Below are positions 45,101-58,400 of a stretch of DNA of 64,000 nucleotides, in pieces. This DNA is from Brachionus koreanus (taxonomy: Eukaryota > Rotifera > Eurotatoria > Ploima > Brachionidae): NCBI GenBank assembly GCA_016987375.1, contig PJRA01000453.1:116096-180095 (forward strand), written 5' to 3'. The stretch's first letter is position 1. Every line of letters starts with the position of its first letter. The translations under genes and the position numbers were made by a program. The notes beneath the pieces were generated by a model. It searched no databases, was not told where the DNA came from, and saw nothing but the letters and a program-made list of their open reading frames with translations.

Positions 45101-46119
45101 GAAGCGATTTCAAAGCTGACTCTACCATTGGGACCCTGGTCCAAGTCAGTTGCTTCGACTCGGATCAGTTCTGTGCCTGGAGATAAGCCTTCGTCAAATT
45201 CCAAGTTGTACATTGGTATTTTGAACACAGGCGAATTGTCATTTATATCTATAACATTAATTATTATTCTCAATAGAGCAGTATTTGCCTCATTTATATT
45301 GATGCGATCATAAGCAATTAGTTCCAAGGTAATACTTTGATAGAGCTCGCGGTCTAGTGCTCTATTCGAGTACAGAAACAATAGATCTTGTTTGATAACT
45401 ACTTGAAAATCAAAATTGAAATTGTCCATTTTAAATTGATTATTGTTTCTAGTGTAGTTTACTTCAATTATTTTTATTCTATAATAAATTTGAGATTTGT
45501 CTGAACAATCGTTATCATTTGGCACTGTACCAATTAATAGCTCAATTGGACTAAATTCTTCATTTACATTAAAAAAAATAGGATTCTTTTGGCTAAATAT
45601 TGGATGAAATTCGTTGATGTCATGTATGACAAGATCAAACGATACATGATAAATCAAATTAACTCTATTTTCGATGAGTTTGTTGGCTCTTATTTTGAAG
45701 TTCAGACTACATCCTTCCTGCAAAGTTTTGTTTAAATAAACCTCATTGTTAATATTCTTATTCTGACACAGATTGTGATAGCAAAAATGCTCTAAATCAA
45801 TTGATTTTGATGTTCGAATTATCCCCGAATATTCATCTAGGATAAAGTACTCTTTGAGTGAGACCAATTTCAATATGCTGGTGCCCATATTTTGATCCTC
45901 TAAAAAACTGAAAAATATTTGAGCATTTTCGTAGTCAATTTCGTTCAGATCAATTATTTTTTCTTTTAAATCAATAATTTTTTGTCCGATTTCTAAATTT
46001 TCATCAATTTGAATAGGTGACAATTTTTTGAATAGTATCCGAGGATTGTTTTCTTTCATTTGAATTGTCGTACACATCAGACTAAATAGAACTGTGTAGA
46101 TCAAAATGATTGAATGCAT
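42169..46119 (-). CDS. Single-exon protocadherin-like adhesion receptor
   Basis: 1,316 aa, ATG start, signal peptide at residues 1-20. About six cadherin repeats fill the ectodomain, with calcium-binding linkers of differing quality: 'DINEFHPIF', 'DINDNSPVF', 'DVNNHKPEI', 'DLNDNPPMF', and weak 'NEEELRP'. Internal 'LDRE' motifs ('SNRALDRE', 'LNRSLDRE') and 'ATDLDQGPNGRVSFEI' are classical. A region of acidic and Asn-rich sequence separates repeats 4 and 5. The membrane span is at about 1050-1082, followed by a 235-residue cytoplasmic tail without an obvious catenin-binding block, so a protocadherin-type rather than classical cadherin. No laminin-G or EGF modules are seen. One uninterrupted exon is typical of protocadherins. 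AATAAA lies about 50 bp after the stop. Confidence 0.92.
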   Translation of the reverse strand: MHSIILIYTVLFSLMCTTIQMKENNPRILFKKLSPIQIDENLEIGQKIIDLKEKIIDLNEIDYENAQIFFSFLEDQNMGTSILKLVSLKEYFILDEYSGIIRTSKSIDLEHFCYHNLCQNKNINNEVYLNKTLQEGCSLNFKIRANKLIENRVNLIYHVSFDLVIHDINEFHPIFSQKNPIFFNVNEEFSPIELLIGTVPNDNDCSDKSQIYYRIKIIEVNYTRNNNQFKMDNFNFDFQVVIKQDLLFLYSNRALDRELYQSITLELIAYDRININEANTALLRIIINVIDINDNSPVFKIPMYNLEFDEGLSPGTELIRVEATDLDQGPNGRVSFEIASISDQMRNFFSLNQTSGVLYLKNKLISDKKNWTLQIKAFDHGSNQKSNFCLINIQVKDVNNHKPEIRVNFFVIPGLIEPKFETIYNFNENIFKKEDVVFLPTSIQANTTIGIVSIHDPDSGPNGQIDECEISTQFEQENPIFLQNLFDIDSKLEKFSSNKNISDAIKNSIEAALSPYNRGFREKKFLIRTKFNFDMYKKFNIDLKASDQGLTNRQTGIKSFKMIVLNANILNSHFLDEDEVDENFISNENELNDYDEEMSMFSRLGLRVDINENNLFPIDLVRLKPENFDLKMALNYDLFLPTNLNLKHNSPNYFKKSSIFQCSVSLFKYLSIDQNGIIRLNRSLDREICHLFKYFIKAENKNDKRISSVIAFKINVQDLNDNPPMFEKKHFKFEFIRGMNKSISIPIKDPDLNPKYIFRIDSRDHSEKISDFFKLKPAENYKHVNISLKKNENFFKKNKYSFNLIVIEASKFNTGTANSDIAGIDIEILNEEELRPAVNELSILGDLGDENYSSIKMLNERVFFVSTNYNHLVDKLRIKESSTSKTYLKLLKIKVKEKISQKYGKIDSINFKIENTKCYDSVENLKNRTEFLFPSKIDKIELFVLTASNGILNADLNSLKNLNSVLATPFVCFIEIKIKNNTNQLSTNFTIILSMIREYTTSTQALELEAYFKSLYLVESSKKNLFDQIEGNFLKKKFNTISHVLVNTNLPLFILTIIIIFLLIVLIVLFIISIIYLLTFCKFFDCEKNALKNDIKVNDCQSTLICKSGESDQKTHGWLRFKISKMLLKENRAKLSCPNICLTSLETDNNCKFIQKNDQKDYLLDSPILMRKICENFDNENKDKYLQKYNLEYLFDNQTAKSQIEKKMDKKSKKISFKCNQTTEILNNKFEDDSSSFEDDDFIIPHNNSSCMHKKVKNDSDKYLNRETINNTFYNQFVLNNSRASTNPDDIVWIKNNNTNRFFSFDPIYQNKEIVL

Positions 46120-49100
46120 TTTTTTTTCTATTTCATTTTAAAACACACTTTTTCTATCTAAATTTAATTCAAAAAAATAAAATAAAATAAAAAAATTTTA
46201 AGCTTAAAATCATCAAAAATTAGAATCGAATCTAAAGTTTAGCCAACAGTTGTTTAATTAATTAAAGTAGTAATTTTAATTAGAATTTTTTATTAGAAAA
46301 CTGCCAAAAAAAATTAAACCAAATCGTTTATTTCAAGTCATATAAATACATCTATAGTTATGTTATGGAAACATTTCAAATGCCTTATCTTAATCATTAT
46401 TTTTTAATTGATTAATTTGAATTATGAAGAGTGATAAGGTTGCACAATTTTTTTTTCAAAATGAATACTGGTGCCTAGAAAATGAAATTTATAATTTAAC
46501 AAAAGCCGCGGAAAAAAAAATTCCATTTTAAATAGCTTTGGGTCTGACTTAAAAATAGCCAATATTTCTTTGGAGACTTGTTTATACATAATTGAGATTA
46601 GAGGAAATTCTGATGACAATAATTAAATTACAAATTGTAAATCGAGCCGTGAAATTACATGAATATAAAAATAAAAATTGGCCCAAATTTATTATTATTT
46701 TCTAAGCTGATCATATTGAAAATTCTATTTCAATTATTCTCTTTTTTTTGCGTTTCTATCATTCAATTAAACAAATCCTAATTAAAAGCTAAAGGGTTAC
46801 TTTTAGCCAAGCATTATTCTTTGGCTTGAAAATCTGCCATAAATCCGCTATCAATATTTGCAACTTAAAAAATAGCTTAGTAAATCAATTTTATCGATTG
46901 TATAAATATCTAAAAAGAAGTCTATTTTCGTATATTTGTTTTTTCATTTACAATTAAATCAAAAAATTATCTAATCCTTGTCACAGGAAATTTCAAATTC
47001 TTTTTTTAGGCTTATAAACTTTATTTATTTTAATTTTTTTTTATTAAATAAAAAAGAAAATAGAACAGAATTTTCATGACATAGCTTGGTAACTCTTTGT
47101 TTAAAACTGAACAAAAATTTAAATATCAAATTATTTAAATTTCCCTAGAAAATGCAAAAAAGGTATTTAATTAAGTGGTTTTGAGAGAGCAAGAGTCGCC
47201 AAGCAGATTCCTTTGGGTAAAAAATTGAATTTTGCACTCATCTCTATGTTCTTAGAAAAAAAATATCCCAATATCTTTACTTTTAGAGTGTTCAACTATT
47301 AATAATTATATCGACTCTAAATTAAATTATTTATTGAAATGCAACGAGCCGGTTGGCTCACTTTATCATTATTTGTGTGCTTCGCTATTTAGCTTACAGT
47401 TTTTTTAGGATGAATGATCTGATCGATTTTTTTCCCTAATCCGAAGCATGCTAATCGCCCAGAATGTTTTAGGCACGTTCGAATAAATATATTCAATTAG
47501 GAAAACATCAAAATTGTTCAATTCAATTTTTTTAAGTAAAAAATTCAAATCTAAATGACATGTATTGAGCTTTTTTTTTTCATTAATCTGTAAAGAAATC
47601 TAATTATTAATTATTGCACATTTATCCTAAATTATTTATAGGCTTTAGAAGAAAAATTAAATTTTAATTTTTTTGATTAACTCTTGTTGAAATTATTTTA
47701 GAAGTACTCTCTTAGTATCTTACCTAGGAAATTATTTTATCGAAAAGTCCTAAACAAAAAAAAAAATTTCAATGATTGACAACTAGTCCATTTTATTTTT
47801 AAATATATTCCCAGGCGATTATTGCTAAACTAAACTAAACCTACATAAATTTTTTGATTGATTTTTTTTATTTTATTTCAAATGCATAAAACAATCAAAA
47901 AAGCTTTTTATTATTATTTTGTAAAACTAAAAGGTATATATTCCGATAAGAAAATTTATTAATTTTCCTTCTACTTTAATTAAACATTCGAGTAATATGA
48001 AACTTTAAATTGGATTAGAAGAAGCTAGTAGACATGTGTCATTTAAATAAAATATATTCATTTAAAAAAAAAAAGATAAAATTTATCAAATTTAATTAAG
48101 AACTTGAATAAATCATTAAGGGAGCTAAATGCCGTACCGATAATACCCTGCGTGTGTGTGTTGTGTGTGTTTACTTAAAAATGGGGATTTGAATTTTAAT
48201 AAAATAAAATATGGGTCTATGGCAAATTAAGTCTAATTTATTTAATTACCTTTTTTTTTCATTAACCGATTCCAAAAAAATTGGACTCGACGTTGTCAAA
48301 TTACTTATGTGTTCATGATTTTTAAATAATATTTATATTTTTTTGTTTTTATTTAGAAAATTGCATAAAATTTCTTTTGTTCATTGAAAAAATAAAATTC
48401 TTTAACTCTAAGCTGTTTAAATTTTATGAATAAACTCTTTAAGCAACTAGCTTGAATGAAATTTTTTATGTTCTTGTTATATCAAAAAAAAAAAAATACC
48501 TAAGATGAAATCAAAGCATCGGATATCATGACTTGATATTGATTCTAAAATTACTCTAATTTAAACAAATGATGAAACAATGATGTAAGTTCCTCAATTA
48601 GAAATTCCTTGAAGAACTAATCAAAATTTTAAACGTACATTACATAGTTAATTTTTTAATGTTTAATTAAAATATATAAAGACAGCTAAAATTTCTAAAA
48701 TTGAATAGAATATATTCCATTAAAAAAAATAGACTATTGTAAAATTTTCCATTAATGCTTTTACAAAAAAGTTTTATAAACTAAAAAGGGCAACTTTTCC
48801 TATTATTTATTTTCGATTGATTTATTAATAGGAATCTGGCTCAGCTATTTCGATTCACCCCATACTTTATCATATAAAATTTGCAAAAATTTAATTAAAA
48901 TTTCATTTATTTTATTGAATAATACAATCTAATTTAGTATAGGAAAACATATAAATCAATAAAAAGCTTAGAACGGAAGAAACATTTTTTTGAGTAATAG
49001 CCTTTTGGGTTATTGTTTGTTTATCGATCTGAAAGTTGCTCTGGCTTTTGTTCAAATTAAAAATCAATCTGAAATAAATTATACTTTGAATTAAATAAAA

Positions 49101-52100
49101 ATCTTTGATTTGACAATTTAGTTTCTTTAACTAGTTTTTGCACTAAACAATCGGGACAAAAAGCTTTAAATTGATTAATGCAAATAAAAAATCAAAATTT
49201 GGTCCGTAATTATTCAATGACAACATATTGCTTCAATTCTTGAAAAAAATATTTTAAGATAGTTATTCGAGAAATGTTTTAGCAACTTAATAAATCAATC
49301 TTTTTTTTTTCAATATTAATCAAACTTTTTTAGACATAAAATTCTAAAAGATATTACATTAGCTGATAATGAAGACTTTATATTTTTGATCATAAAGGTA
49401 TTTTGTAGAAATTTTTGTTTAAGTAAAATCAAATAAATTTAGATTAACAATTTATTTTTAATTAAAAGCGTGATTTAATAAATCAAGTTATCAAAAATTT
49501 TCTTGAAATAAACAAAGTATTGTCGTCTTTGTTGCATAATACTTCCAATTTCATCAGAAATAGTTGGCAAAATAAAGACAATGGCTTCAATGACAAGGGG
49601 TCACACTTAAACAAGCTTGTACTAAATTTAATATATAATTTAATCAATCAAAAGTAAAATCTTTTCTAAAATGCAAAATTTCATTTATAATAAATATTAA
49701 TTGAAAAAATTATTCCATTCTTCAAATTGCTTTTCTATATTCTTTGGAAAAAATTTTGTTTTTTATTTAAGTTGTTCAACAATGCTTTAATTTGCTTCAT
49801 ATTAGTGGCTTATCTAATCAACCAAATGACAAAATTCAACATTTACATGTTCCAAAATTCTCTTTGGCTTTATTTATTTGATAATAATTTTACATACTAA
49901 TTATTTTTAAATGATTAATAAGCTTTATTGGACACATTTTCTTCTACTTATTTGAAATGTTAAATTTGATGAAAAATTAATTCAAATTATACGGTTCCCT
50001 AATGAAATTAAAAAAAAAAACTAAAAAATATTCTAATCGATTTACATATTGAATTTTACATACAAATCGAGTTTTATTGACACACTTTAATTATTCATTA
50101 TCTATCAAATTATTTTTGAATGATATGTTACTTGAATTATTTGGATAGTTTTTTCCTAATTTTTATTGCTGTCTTATTATTTGAAAATACAGATAATACA
50201 GACAACTGCCAAATCAAACACTATTTTATTTATTTAATCTGTTGAAATTTGAATTTTTTTCCTAACAAAATTACTGAGACTTGAAATAAAAAAAAATTAA
50301 TTTTTGAAAATTTGAAAATTTTCAAAAATTAAAGAATAATTGTGACGAGTTTTTGCAGTAGGATTATTTTATTTAAAAATTATTCAATATCTTCTTTAGA
50401 GAAATATCTCGATTGTTGAAATTAGTATTAAGTGAAAGCAATTGAGAATTATTTTTTAGTTAACTTATAATCATAGATTAGAATTAAGAATATTATGTTT
50501 TTTTATTTATCAGAAACATTTGTTTTTTAATTTGCTAACAAAACAAATTAAAAATAAATTATTATTCTTTTTAAGTTTGAGTAATTGTTTTAGTTGTTTT
50601 AAATTTTGCAACTATGATACTAAAAATTTAGACAGTGTTGCATTCTAAAATAATTGTTCGAAAGACTTAAATAATTTAAATAAATGATTAATAAATTTTT
50701 AAGAAAAAATAGTTTAAGATGTCTTGACCATGTCTCATCGGCTTTGAACACGGCAGTAGCTCATTTTTCCAAAGTTAACTTTGCTGTTTGGATCAATTGA
50801 ATTGTTTGTTTGAAAATAAAGCAATTTTCATCAATTAGTGTATCGAATTTCTTAAGATTTTCAATAAAAAAAATGATGAAAAAATAAAAATCATTTTTTG
50901 TTAATCATAAAAGACTCATATCTCGCAATAAGCGATCTTTAAGAGATTTTAGAAGCTTAAAACCTTTTTTTTGTAATTATTTACCAAATTCGAAATAACA
51001 AATAAAACAGTTTTCAAGGTTAAATAAAAATTTTCATATAGTTTATCTTTTATCAATAAAGTAACTTGAAGCTAATTTGCTAAGCCTATGATTGAGCTTT
51101 TCAAATTTAGGCTAAATGCATTTAATTTGTATTAATGTGGTTTACTACTAGCAGTCTAATTTGGAACCATCATTGGCTCAATTAGATAATTTTTTTTTGA
51201 CTTTTGAGGCAAAATTTTGCTTATATTTAACCATAATCAAATAGAATTAAATCAGATTAATTTGATTGATTTTGGTCTTTTTTAAGCGACAAGTAGAGGA
51301 AACAAATATTTTCAAAAATTCATTTTAACATTTGTACAGAAATTGAATCAAGATTGAGAATTATTAAGTGAACAAAAGTTTTATGTCTGAATAAATCGTT
51401 TTTATCATTTTAGATATTTTTTTTTCTATGAATAAAATAATTTATGAAATTACATTTTCTAATTATAAAAGAGACTTAAGGGAATAATTACGTGGTTTCA
51501 AATTGATTTTTAAAATTAAAAAATTTCTTCATTTAGTCATAGAGCTTTATGCATTTCTTTATCCATTATTAATTAATAAATATGGTTTTCCAAAATTTCG
51601 ACTGCAAAGCCTTGAAAATTCAATCTTAATTTTAATTAAAGAAGATAACTTGAAATTGATGATTATTTTTTTTTTTTAAATTTTTTTCTTTAAAATTCTT
51701 GTTTAAAAAAAAAAATTCTAATTTAATTAAAACCAAAATGTTTAGATAAAATAAAAATCTAATTAAATAAATTATTTTTGTTCATGTGGCGTCTATAAGT
51801 CAGTGTAATTAGAAATGACACGGTATTTTGTTCAATTTTTAAGTTGATTAGACTCACTGAACGAGGAATCTTAATAATTTAAAGGAGCATTATGCAGAAG
51901 AGGTAGATTATAATGCATGTTCTCGTTCAACTCCTTGAGGACCATAAATTAGACTTAAACCAAAAGTTTATCAATACTCTTAATATGTTTTATTTTTAGC
52001 ATTTTTTGCATGCAAAATGTATTTTATCTAGGTAATAACCAAAAATCCAGAATATGTTTGAATTATACTCAATGTGATGATACCATATTTACTTATCTTT

Positions 52101-55100
52101 TTTTTGAATCGAAATTAACCAAAAAAAAGAATATTAAATTTCGCACAAAGTGGTGAGGGAGGTTCTAATATAAGAAATTTTCAAGACTAAATTTTACTTA
52201 AATCTTTGCTAATATTTGGTTTTTGTTAAGAAAAATTAGAAATAAACACCTAGAATCTAATAATTTTAGAGAAATGTTGGTTAACAGATGTTAGTTCTTA
52301 AACAAAGAAACAAGTTTAAGACCATTTTTAACATTATTATAGCAAACTGTAAGCAATACATACAAATAAAAACAGCTTAAAATTAGTCTTTACATCTTTA
52401 TAATTAATTGTTCAAGGAACTCAAATTTCAATGCTTTTTTTTTTACATAGTTGTAGGAGTTTTTTTTGTCTATAATTGTTTGTATAAAAACCCGATTATC
52501 TGCCAAAAACAAAAAGATAATCTTTTTTTTTGTATCAACACCTTAAATAGGCTTTTTTCAATTTATATTTTCTAATAAATAATTATATGCATTGACTTCA
52601 TAAATAAAGATTTTTTAAGCTCAAAGATAGGCCTACGATTTACGCTCTATTAAAAATAATTAAAAGAATATTTTCTTTTTATTTACGAACAATCTTTAAG
52701 CTTTTTATGTTCCTGTTTATTTAAGGAAAAGAAAGCACAATCAAAAATTTTCTCTAAAATAAAAATTTAAAAGCAAAAATCAATATTATCTTATTCAAGT
52801 TATGCAATTTTTTTTTTAAATTCATTTAAATAATTTTCATTCACATTTCAAAATATCAGGTGCAGAACAAAGATTAGATTAAGCATGGCATTTATTTGTG
52901 GATAGTTGGTTCGTTTGATTATTGCTCGACTAACCAAAAAATTCAATTCAATATTTTTACACTAAGATGGCCGGAAATTTGCTTTTAAGCTAACTAAATT
53001 TGATAAATTTGCTGACATGTTAAAAAATAAATATATAAATAAACCTGTTCATTATTTTTTTTTGTTAGCACTCGAGCAATTTGTTCAATCAGATAGATAA
53101 TTTTGTTTATCAAACAAGAACAAGTTTGTCTTAATTTTTTAACACTCTAGCACAAAATGGAACAAAAAAAATTGCCTAAGAAAGCTTAAATTGCTTGGCA
53201 TTCATCTAGCTGGGGTCCTAAATTTTTTCTTTCAAATATTTGCCTAGATAATTAAAAATTAGTTTTTTTTTTGTTAAAGATAGCTTTGTTAAACAAACAG
53301 TTTAGTTTTTTTGTTTTTTTCTCAGCAACTTCTATCTAAAGAACAAAGTCTGCCTTTAAAGTTATTAAATTTCAAATCAATTTTCTCTACAGATATTCAT
53401 TTAAATCGACAAAAACAACAACTTAAATGCGTTTAATAATTATTTTTTAATTTCAAATAAGTATTATTTAGTTTATTATCTAATGGACAAAATTCTAAGT
53501 AATCTCAAGTATTATAATTGATAAATTTTGTTTCATATTGCTTAAAAGCAATAAAAGCCTAATTTTGTCAATTAATTCAAAAACGTGCCCATTTTGTTCA
53601 GGCGTCTTGAGTTTTTGAATGAAATGAACACTTCATTTTTAAAGTTTAGGAAAAATCAAATTAAAATAATGATTAATAATCAACATCCGTATTTTAAGAA
53701 GAATTTGGTTATAATTCGATTATTAATAGAAGCACAAAATTTATTGGCTTTTTTCTCTTAATAGAAAATGTTGTATTGCTTTTTTTTTGATGGGATAATT
53801 CATGCAATGCTCTTCTTTCATTCATGGTTTTTGCTTCTCAAATTCTAAAATTAATCTAAAATTTGCTCTTTTCAATAAAATATTTGAAACAATTGATATT
53901 GAAATATGTATCAAAAATATATATTTCATTTCTTATACACCAGTACTATTCGTTATTTTCTTGATATTTTCTCTATAATTTATTTCTATTTTTTTATTCA
54001 TCTTTTCATCATCGTTTTATAATCCATTTTAATGATTTATTTAGATTTAATGATGATTAATTTTTCAAAAAAAAAAATTATTTCATTAGACCTGAAAATT
54101 GGCTTAGTTCTAATACAAGCGAATGAACATCTAAAAATTATTTAATTTACCACCTATTTTAGACTTTTAAGGCCATTAACATTAGCTTTCTTAAACAACA
54201 CGTGACTTCTATGTAATTTCTAGAATTTAGAAAAAATTTTGTTTCTTTTTTTAGAGTAAGTTAAATTCAATATGCTCTAGAATAATATGGATGTGATTTT
54301 TTTCCTAAAATTAAATAATTTTTTTGCTGATTGTCATCCTCTTATATCTATGATAGATATTCTTTTCTTTTTAATAATACAAGTTATTTATTTATTAGAC
54401 ATTTCAGATTTAGCTAGATTTAGCTTATGTCACTAGAATTTTTGTTACTTGATGAAAAAAAATCCAGAGAAAAAATTTTAACTTAAAGTCTCATGATGAG
54501 AATAATAGTTATAGGAAAGCGGAATTAGAAAATAAGATACAGAAAAGAAATAATAAGAAAAAAATAATTGTGTAAAAACATCTTTTATGTAGAAGGTCAT
54601 TAAATATATTTTAAAAATTAAAGTATAAGTACTAGATTCAAATTTCTATTTAATTTGACTTATTTTATTTGTTGCTAATTTTTTTCAAGTGTTTTTAAAG
54701 AAATTTAAAATTTTTGGCATTAGTCTTTTGTGATGCATAGCGTAATGTTTACATTAATACCTTTTGGTCCGTCTGTTCGATCTATTCGTTTTTACTTGAC
54801 ATGGAGCATAAATAAACGCTATAAAACGTCTAACGAATAGATCGAAAAGACGGACCAAAAAGTATTAATGTAAAGATTACACGTAAATTAATTGAATTTT
54901 TAGCCAATTTATTAAAGACACTTTTTTTGGCCATTAGTATCTTGAATAAATTGGTTTCATTTAACAAAAAAGGTGCTTGCTGAAATCGGGCTTTATTCAA
55001 CACCTTTATTATGTGCATTTATTATCAAAAATGTAAGGAAGACCTTTGGAAAATTAGCCTCAACTAGTCGTAGAATGATAAAAATTTTCTTCATTTAATT

Positions 55101-55417
55101 ATTAAAGCAAACCGTTTTCTCAAATGCATTCATAAAAAGTTTAAATTCCTATTTAACCCCTAAGGTATCTATTCTAGATTATTGTGAATAAGCATAATTT
55201 TCAATAACGCAAAATTATTAAGATTTTTGCTAGATATTATGAGGATATTAAGACTAGTGCTCTTTAGATTTTAAACAATTCAACGAGCTTTTTTTTATAT
55301 TAATTTTTTAAATAAATTAGATTTGTTTTTTTTTTTGATTTGAATAGATTTGGACGGAATAAATGGGATATGTGATTAAATTGAGCTTTTTGAGGCAATT
55401 TAAAATTTTTGACTAAA
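46120..55417. other. 9.3-kb gene desert
   Basis: Very AT-rich. No reading frame with domain character, no tRNA, and no recognisable transposon protein were seen. It includes a short GT-rich run at about 48150-48172, a small palindrome at 50296-50332 and the hairpin element at 54751-54871. Its 3' end should contain the K+ channel promoter. Confidence 0.6.
54751..54871. repeat. 121-bp near-perfect hairpin element
   Basis: Arms 54751-54790 and 54832-54871 are inverse copies over 40 bp with two differences (outer ACATTAATAC, inner CGATCTATTCGTT). The loop is 41 bp, and weaker pairing continues outward for about 10 bp. It lies about 550 bp upstream of the Kv start codon. Small fold-back transposon or RNA hairpin are both possible. 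Confidence 0.8.
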
Positions 55418-58400
55418 ATGATAACTCTTGGACACCAAGCCTCTTCGTCAAGCAGCAAATCAGCCAATTTTCAGCTTAGCGAACCGTATGAATTCGAGTC
55501 ATCTAACGTTTCTAACTTATGTGCGGAGTATTGTGGGGAGTATTCGGGTGATGATGAAGTTCAAAATGAAGAAACTCAAACGACCCGTTTGGATCTCAAT
55601 CAAAAACGAGTGGTGATTAATGTAGGTGGCGCGCGACACGAAATGCTTTGGAAATCATTGGAGCGATTGCCCAAGACCAGACTAGGCAAGCTCCGCTTTG
55701 CCAAAGACTTTGAAGAAATCCAACAGCTCTGCGATGACTACGATCCCGATGAGAACGAGTTTTTTTTTGACAGAAGTTCTCGTTCGTTTGCATCTGTGGT
55801 TAATTTCTATCGAACAGGCAAGTTACACCTAGTCGAAGATATTTGTGTGTTGTCGTTTCATGACGACCTCGAGTACTGGGGTATACACGAGTTCTATTTG
55901 GAGCCGTGTTGTCAGCACAAGTATTATCAGCGTAAAGAGCTTGTTATGGAAGAAATTCGCAAAGAAGAGGAACTTTTACGCGAGAGAATTATCGAGGAAA
56001 ATTTCGGCTGTTGCTGTCCACTTATGAGGAAAAAAGTCTGGGATTTAATGGAAAAGCCACAAACCTCTAAAGCAGCTAGGGTAAAAAAAATTTTAAAAAT
56101 TAAACCTTTAAGACTTGAATATCAATTATTTATTGAAATTAAAAACTTATTTGCTATACCCAGGCAGTCATTTACATTAACTAAATATTTTATTTATTTA
56201 TTATTTATTTTGTCATTTATTTTACTAAATAGAATAAATTTAAATGTGATTTTTTTTAATATTTTCAAGATAGGAATATAATCTATCGTATCATCAAGAA
56301 AATATTCGGACTTATAGTTATTTTAAAGCTAAATCTTAACTCTCATAGCTGAAATATTATTGCGTTTATAAATTAGATAATTCAAAAAAAAAAAACTCAA
56401 ATCATTTTACTGATGCGCAGATAAATTATACATATTTATTTTTATTAAGTAAAATTAAAGTTTACTTTTTTTCTAAGATTAGAAACTGATAATTTGATTT
56501 TATAAAAATCATTCATTTATCTAATTAGATTTAGTTGGGTGATTGAGAAGTCCAAATTATTTTAGTTATCTGTAGTTTATTTTTTTCAGAATATACTTAT
56601 ATGGCCCGATGAGTTTTTCTAAAAACATTATTTTTGAATATTCCATTATCCCAATAATTTTCTTGGCTTCTATAAAATAAAAAATAAAAAAAATAAATAT
56701 CATTAAAAATTTAATTAAAAATTTTTTTAAATTATTTCTCTGGACATTAAAGTGTAAAAGATATTTGATTAATATTTTTAAAAATTGAAATGAGTCATTT
56801 CAGATTTATTTTTTCAATTTAAATAAAAATAAAAATTTTAAAATAAAAAAGAATAACTGATATTTTAAAAAAATTAATTAATTTTCTAGAAGAAAATAAA
56901 TTTTAGATTTAGAATAAAACTTTTTTTTAACTTTTAAAAATAAAAAATTAAAAAGATTTAAAAAAAAAAAGGAAAAGAAAAATATGGAATGGTAGAAAAC
57001 TTAGACTTTTGACCAACTCTGCTTTCTAAATCTTTAATTCAAGTGACTCGTTTTTTATTGAATCAAAAAGGATTATTAGAACGTCTTGTCTATGTTTTGT
57101 TATAATTTGTATTTGTTATAAATTTTCTGCTCTTAAAATTTAGTATTCTGAATATTTTTAGAGATAAATTTTTCGACTTTTTATCAGTTGTGAAATAAAG
57201 GTTTATTTCTTTGAAGGAATTTTTAAGTTGTTTTTTTTTTGCTTTATGTTTGACTGTTTTTAAAACTGTTTTTAAAGCTAAAAGATAGTTAACTAATTTT
57301 TTTCACACTAGGATTTTTTTAAATAGTAAGATGTTTCAAAGGAACAGATTAAAATCTTTGAGAAATTTAAAAATTTTTCTAATATCTGCCTATTCAAAAA
57401 TTAAAGCATCCTATAAACGTTATTTTAAATATTTTTGGAGTTAATTTAAAAACATTATCATAAAATTTTGGCCATTGATTTGAGTGTCTTCTTATTAAAG
57501 GTTCCAGGTTAGTTATTAAGGCAAATTTTTGCAATGAATCACATAGCCTTGTTTCACAGTTAGTCTCCTGTAGCGTTTATTATTATTATTTTTAATTCTT
57601 TTGTTATGAGAATTAAATTCTGAGTACATGTTCAAGCCTGTACACTCTTTTGTACTAAATGCATTGACTTAATTGCTTTGACTTTGAAATTTTTCGAAAA
57701 TTTTTCAGGCCAGCGTATTCTTACAATCCTTCGCAGATTTCCAGTCTTACACCTTTTATGTCAGATTTAAAATATATCTGTGCATGCTATCAATGGATTT
57801 CTTCAAGTCAATGAAATTAAAATACATTATTCAAAGTATTCTATGATGTTCTTTAATATCTGGTTTATGCATCCTCTCTCGCATTCAAATCCTGCTTGTT
57901 CTTTTCTAAGTATAACATCCATAGCGTTCCTAATTCTTCCCAGAATTTTGCTTCAGTATGCCTTACTTGCTTTTGGTAGCAGTAAGATGTAATATGTTCG
58001 ATTAAACAATTCTAAAAATATAATTGCTGAATTTAAATTTTTTTTCTTTTGCTTGGTAGCAATAAGATAACTAAAATATAGCAACGTGACAATTTTTAAT
58101 TCTAAATTAATATTCGCAATTATTTAATGTTTGTTTATCTAAAAATTCAAAAAATATACATCATGATTTTCGAGGATTTAAAATAGTTATTTTATTAATA
58201 GTTGATATTGAAGTAAAATTGGGAATTTGAAAAAAAAAAATTTTAAATTTATATTTTTTTATTTGAAAAAAAAAAGATAATTGCAATTTTGTCCATATTC
58301 TTCATTGTTGTTTCATCAATAGCATTAACTTTGAATACAATACCAGAATTACAGACAAAAGTTCCAATACCTACACACGTTCCAAAAGTAGAATTTATTA

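Noticed and set aside
54830..55018. 62-codon minus-strand frame
   Set aside because: It overlaps the right arm of the hairpin element and has no domain or conserved character.
57780..57992. 70-codon plus-strand frame in the Kv2 intron
   Set aside because: It is the antisense of a decayed LINE polymerase on the minus strand.
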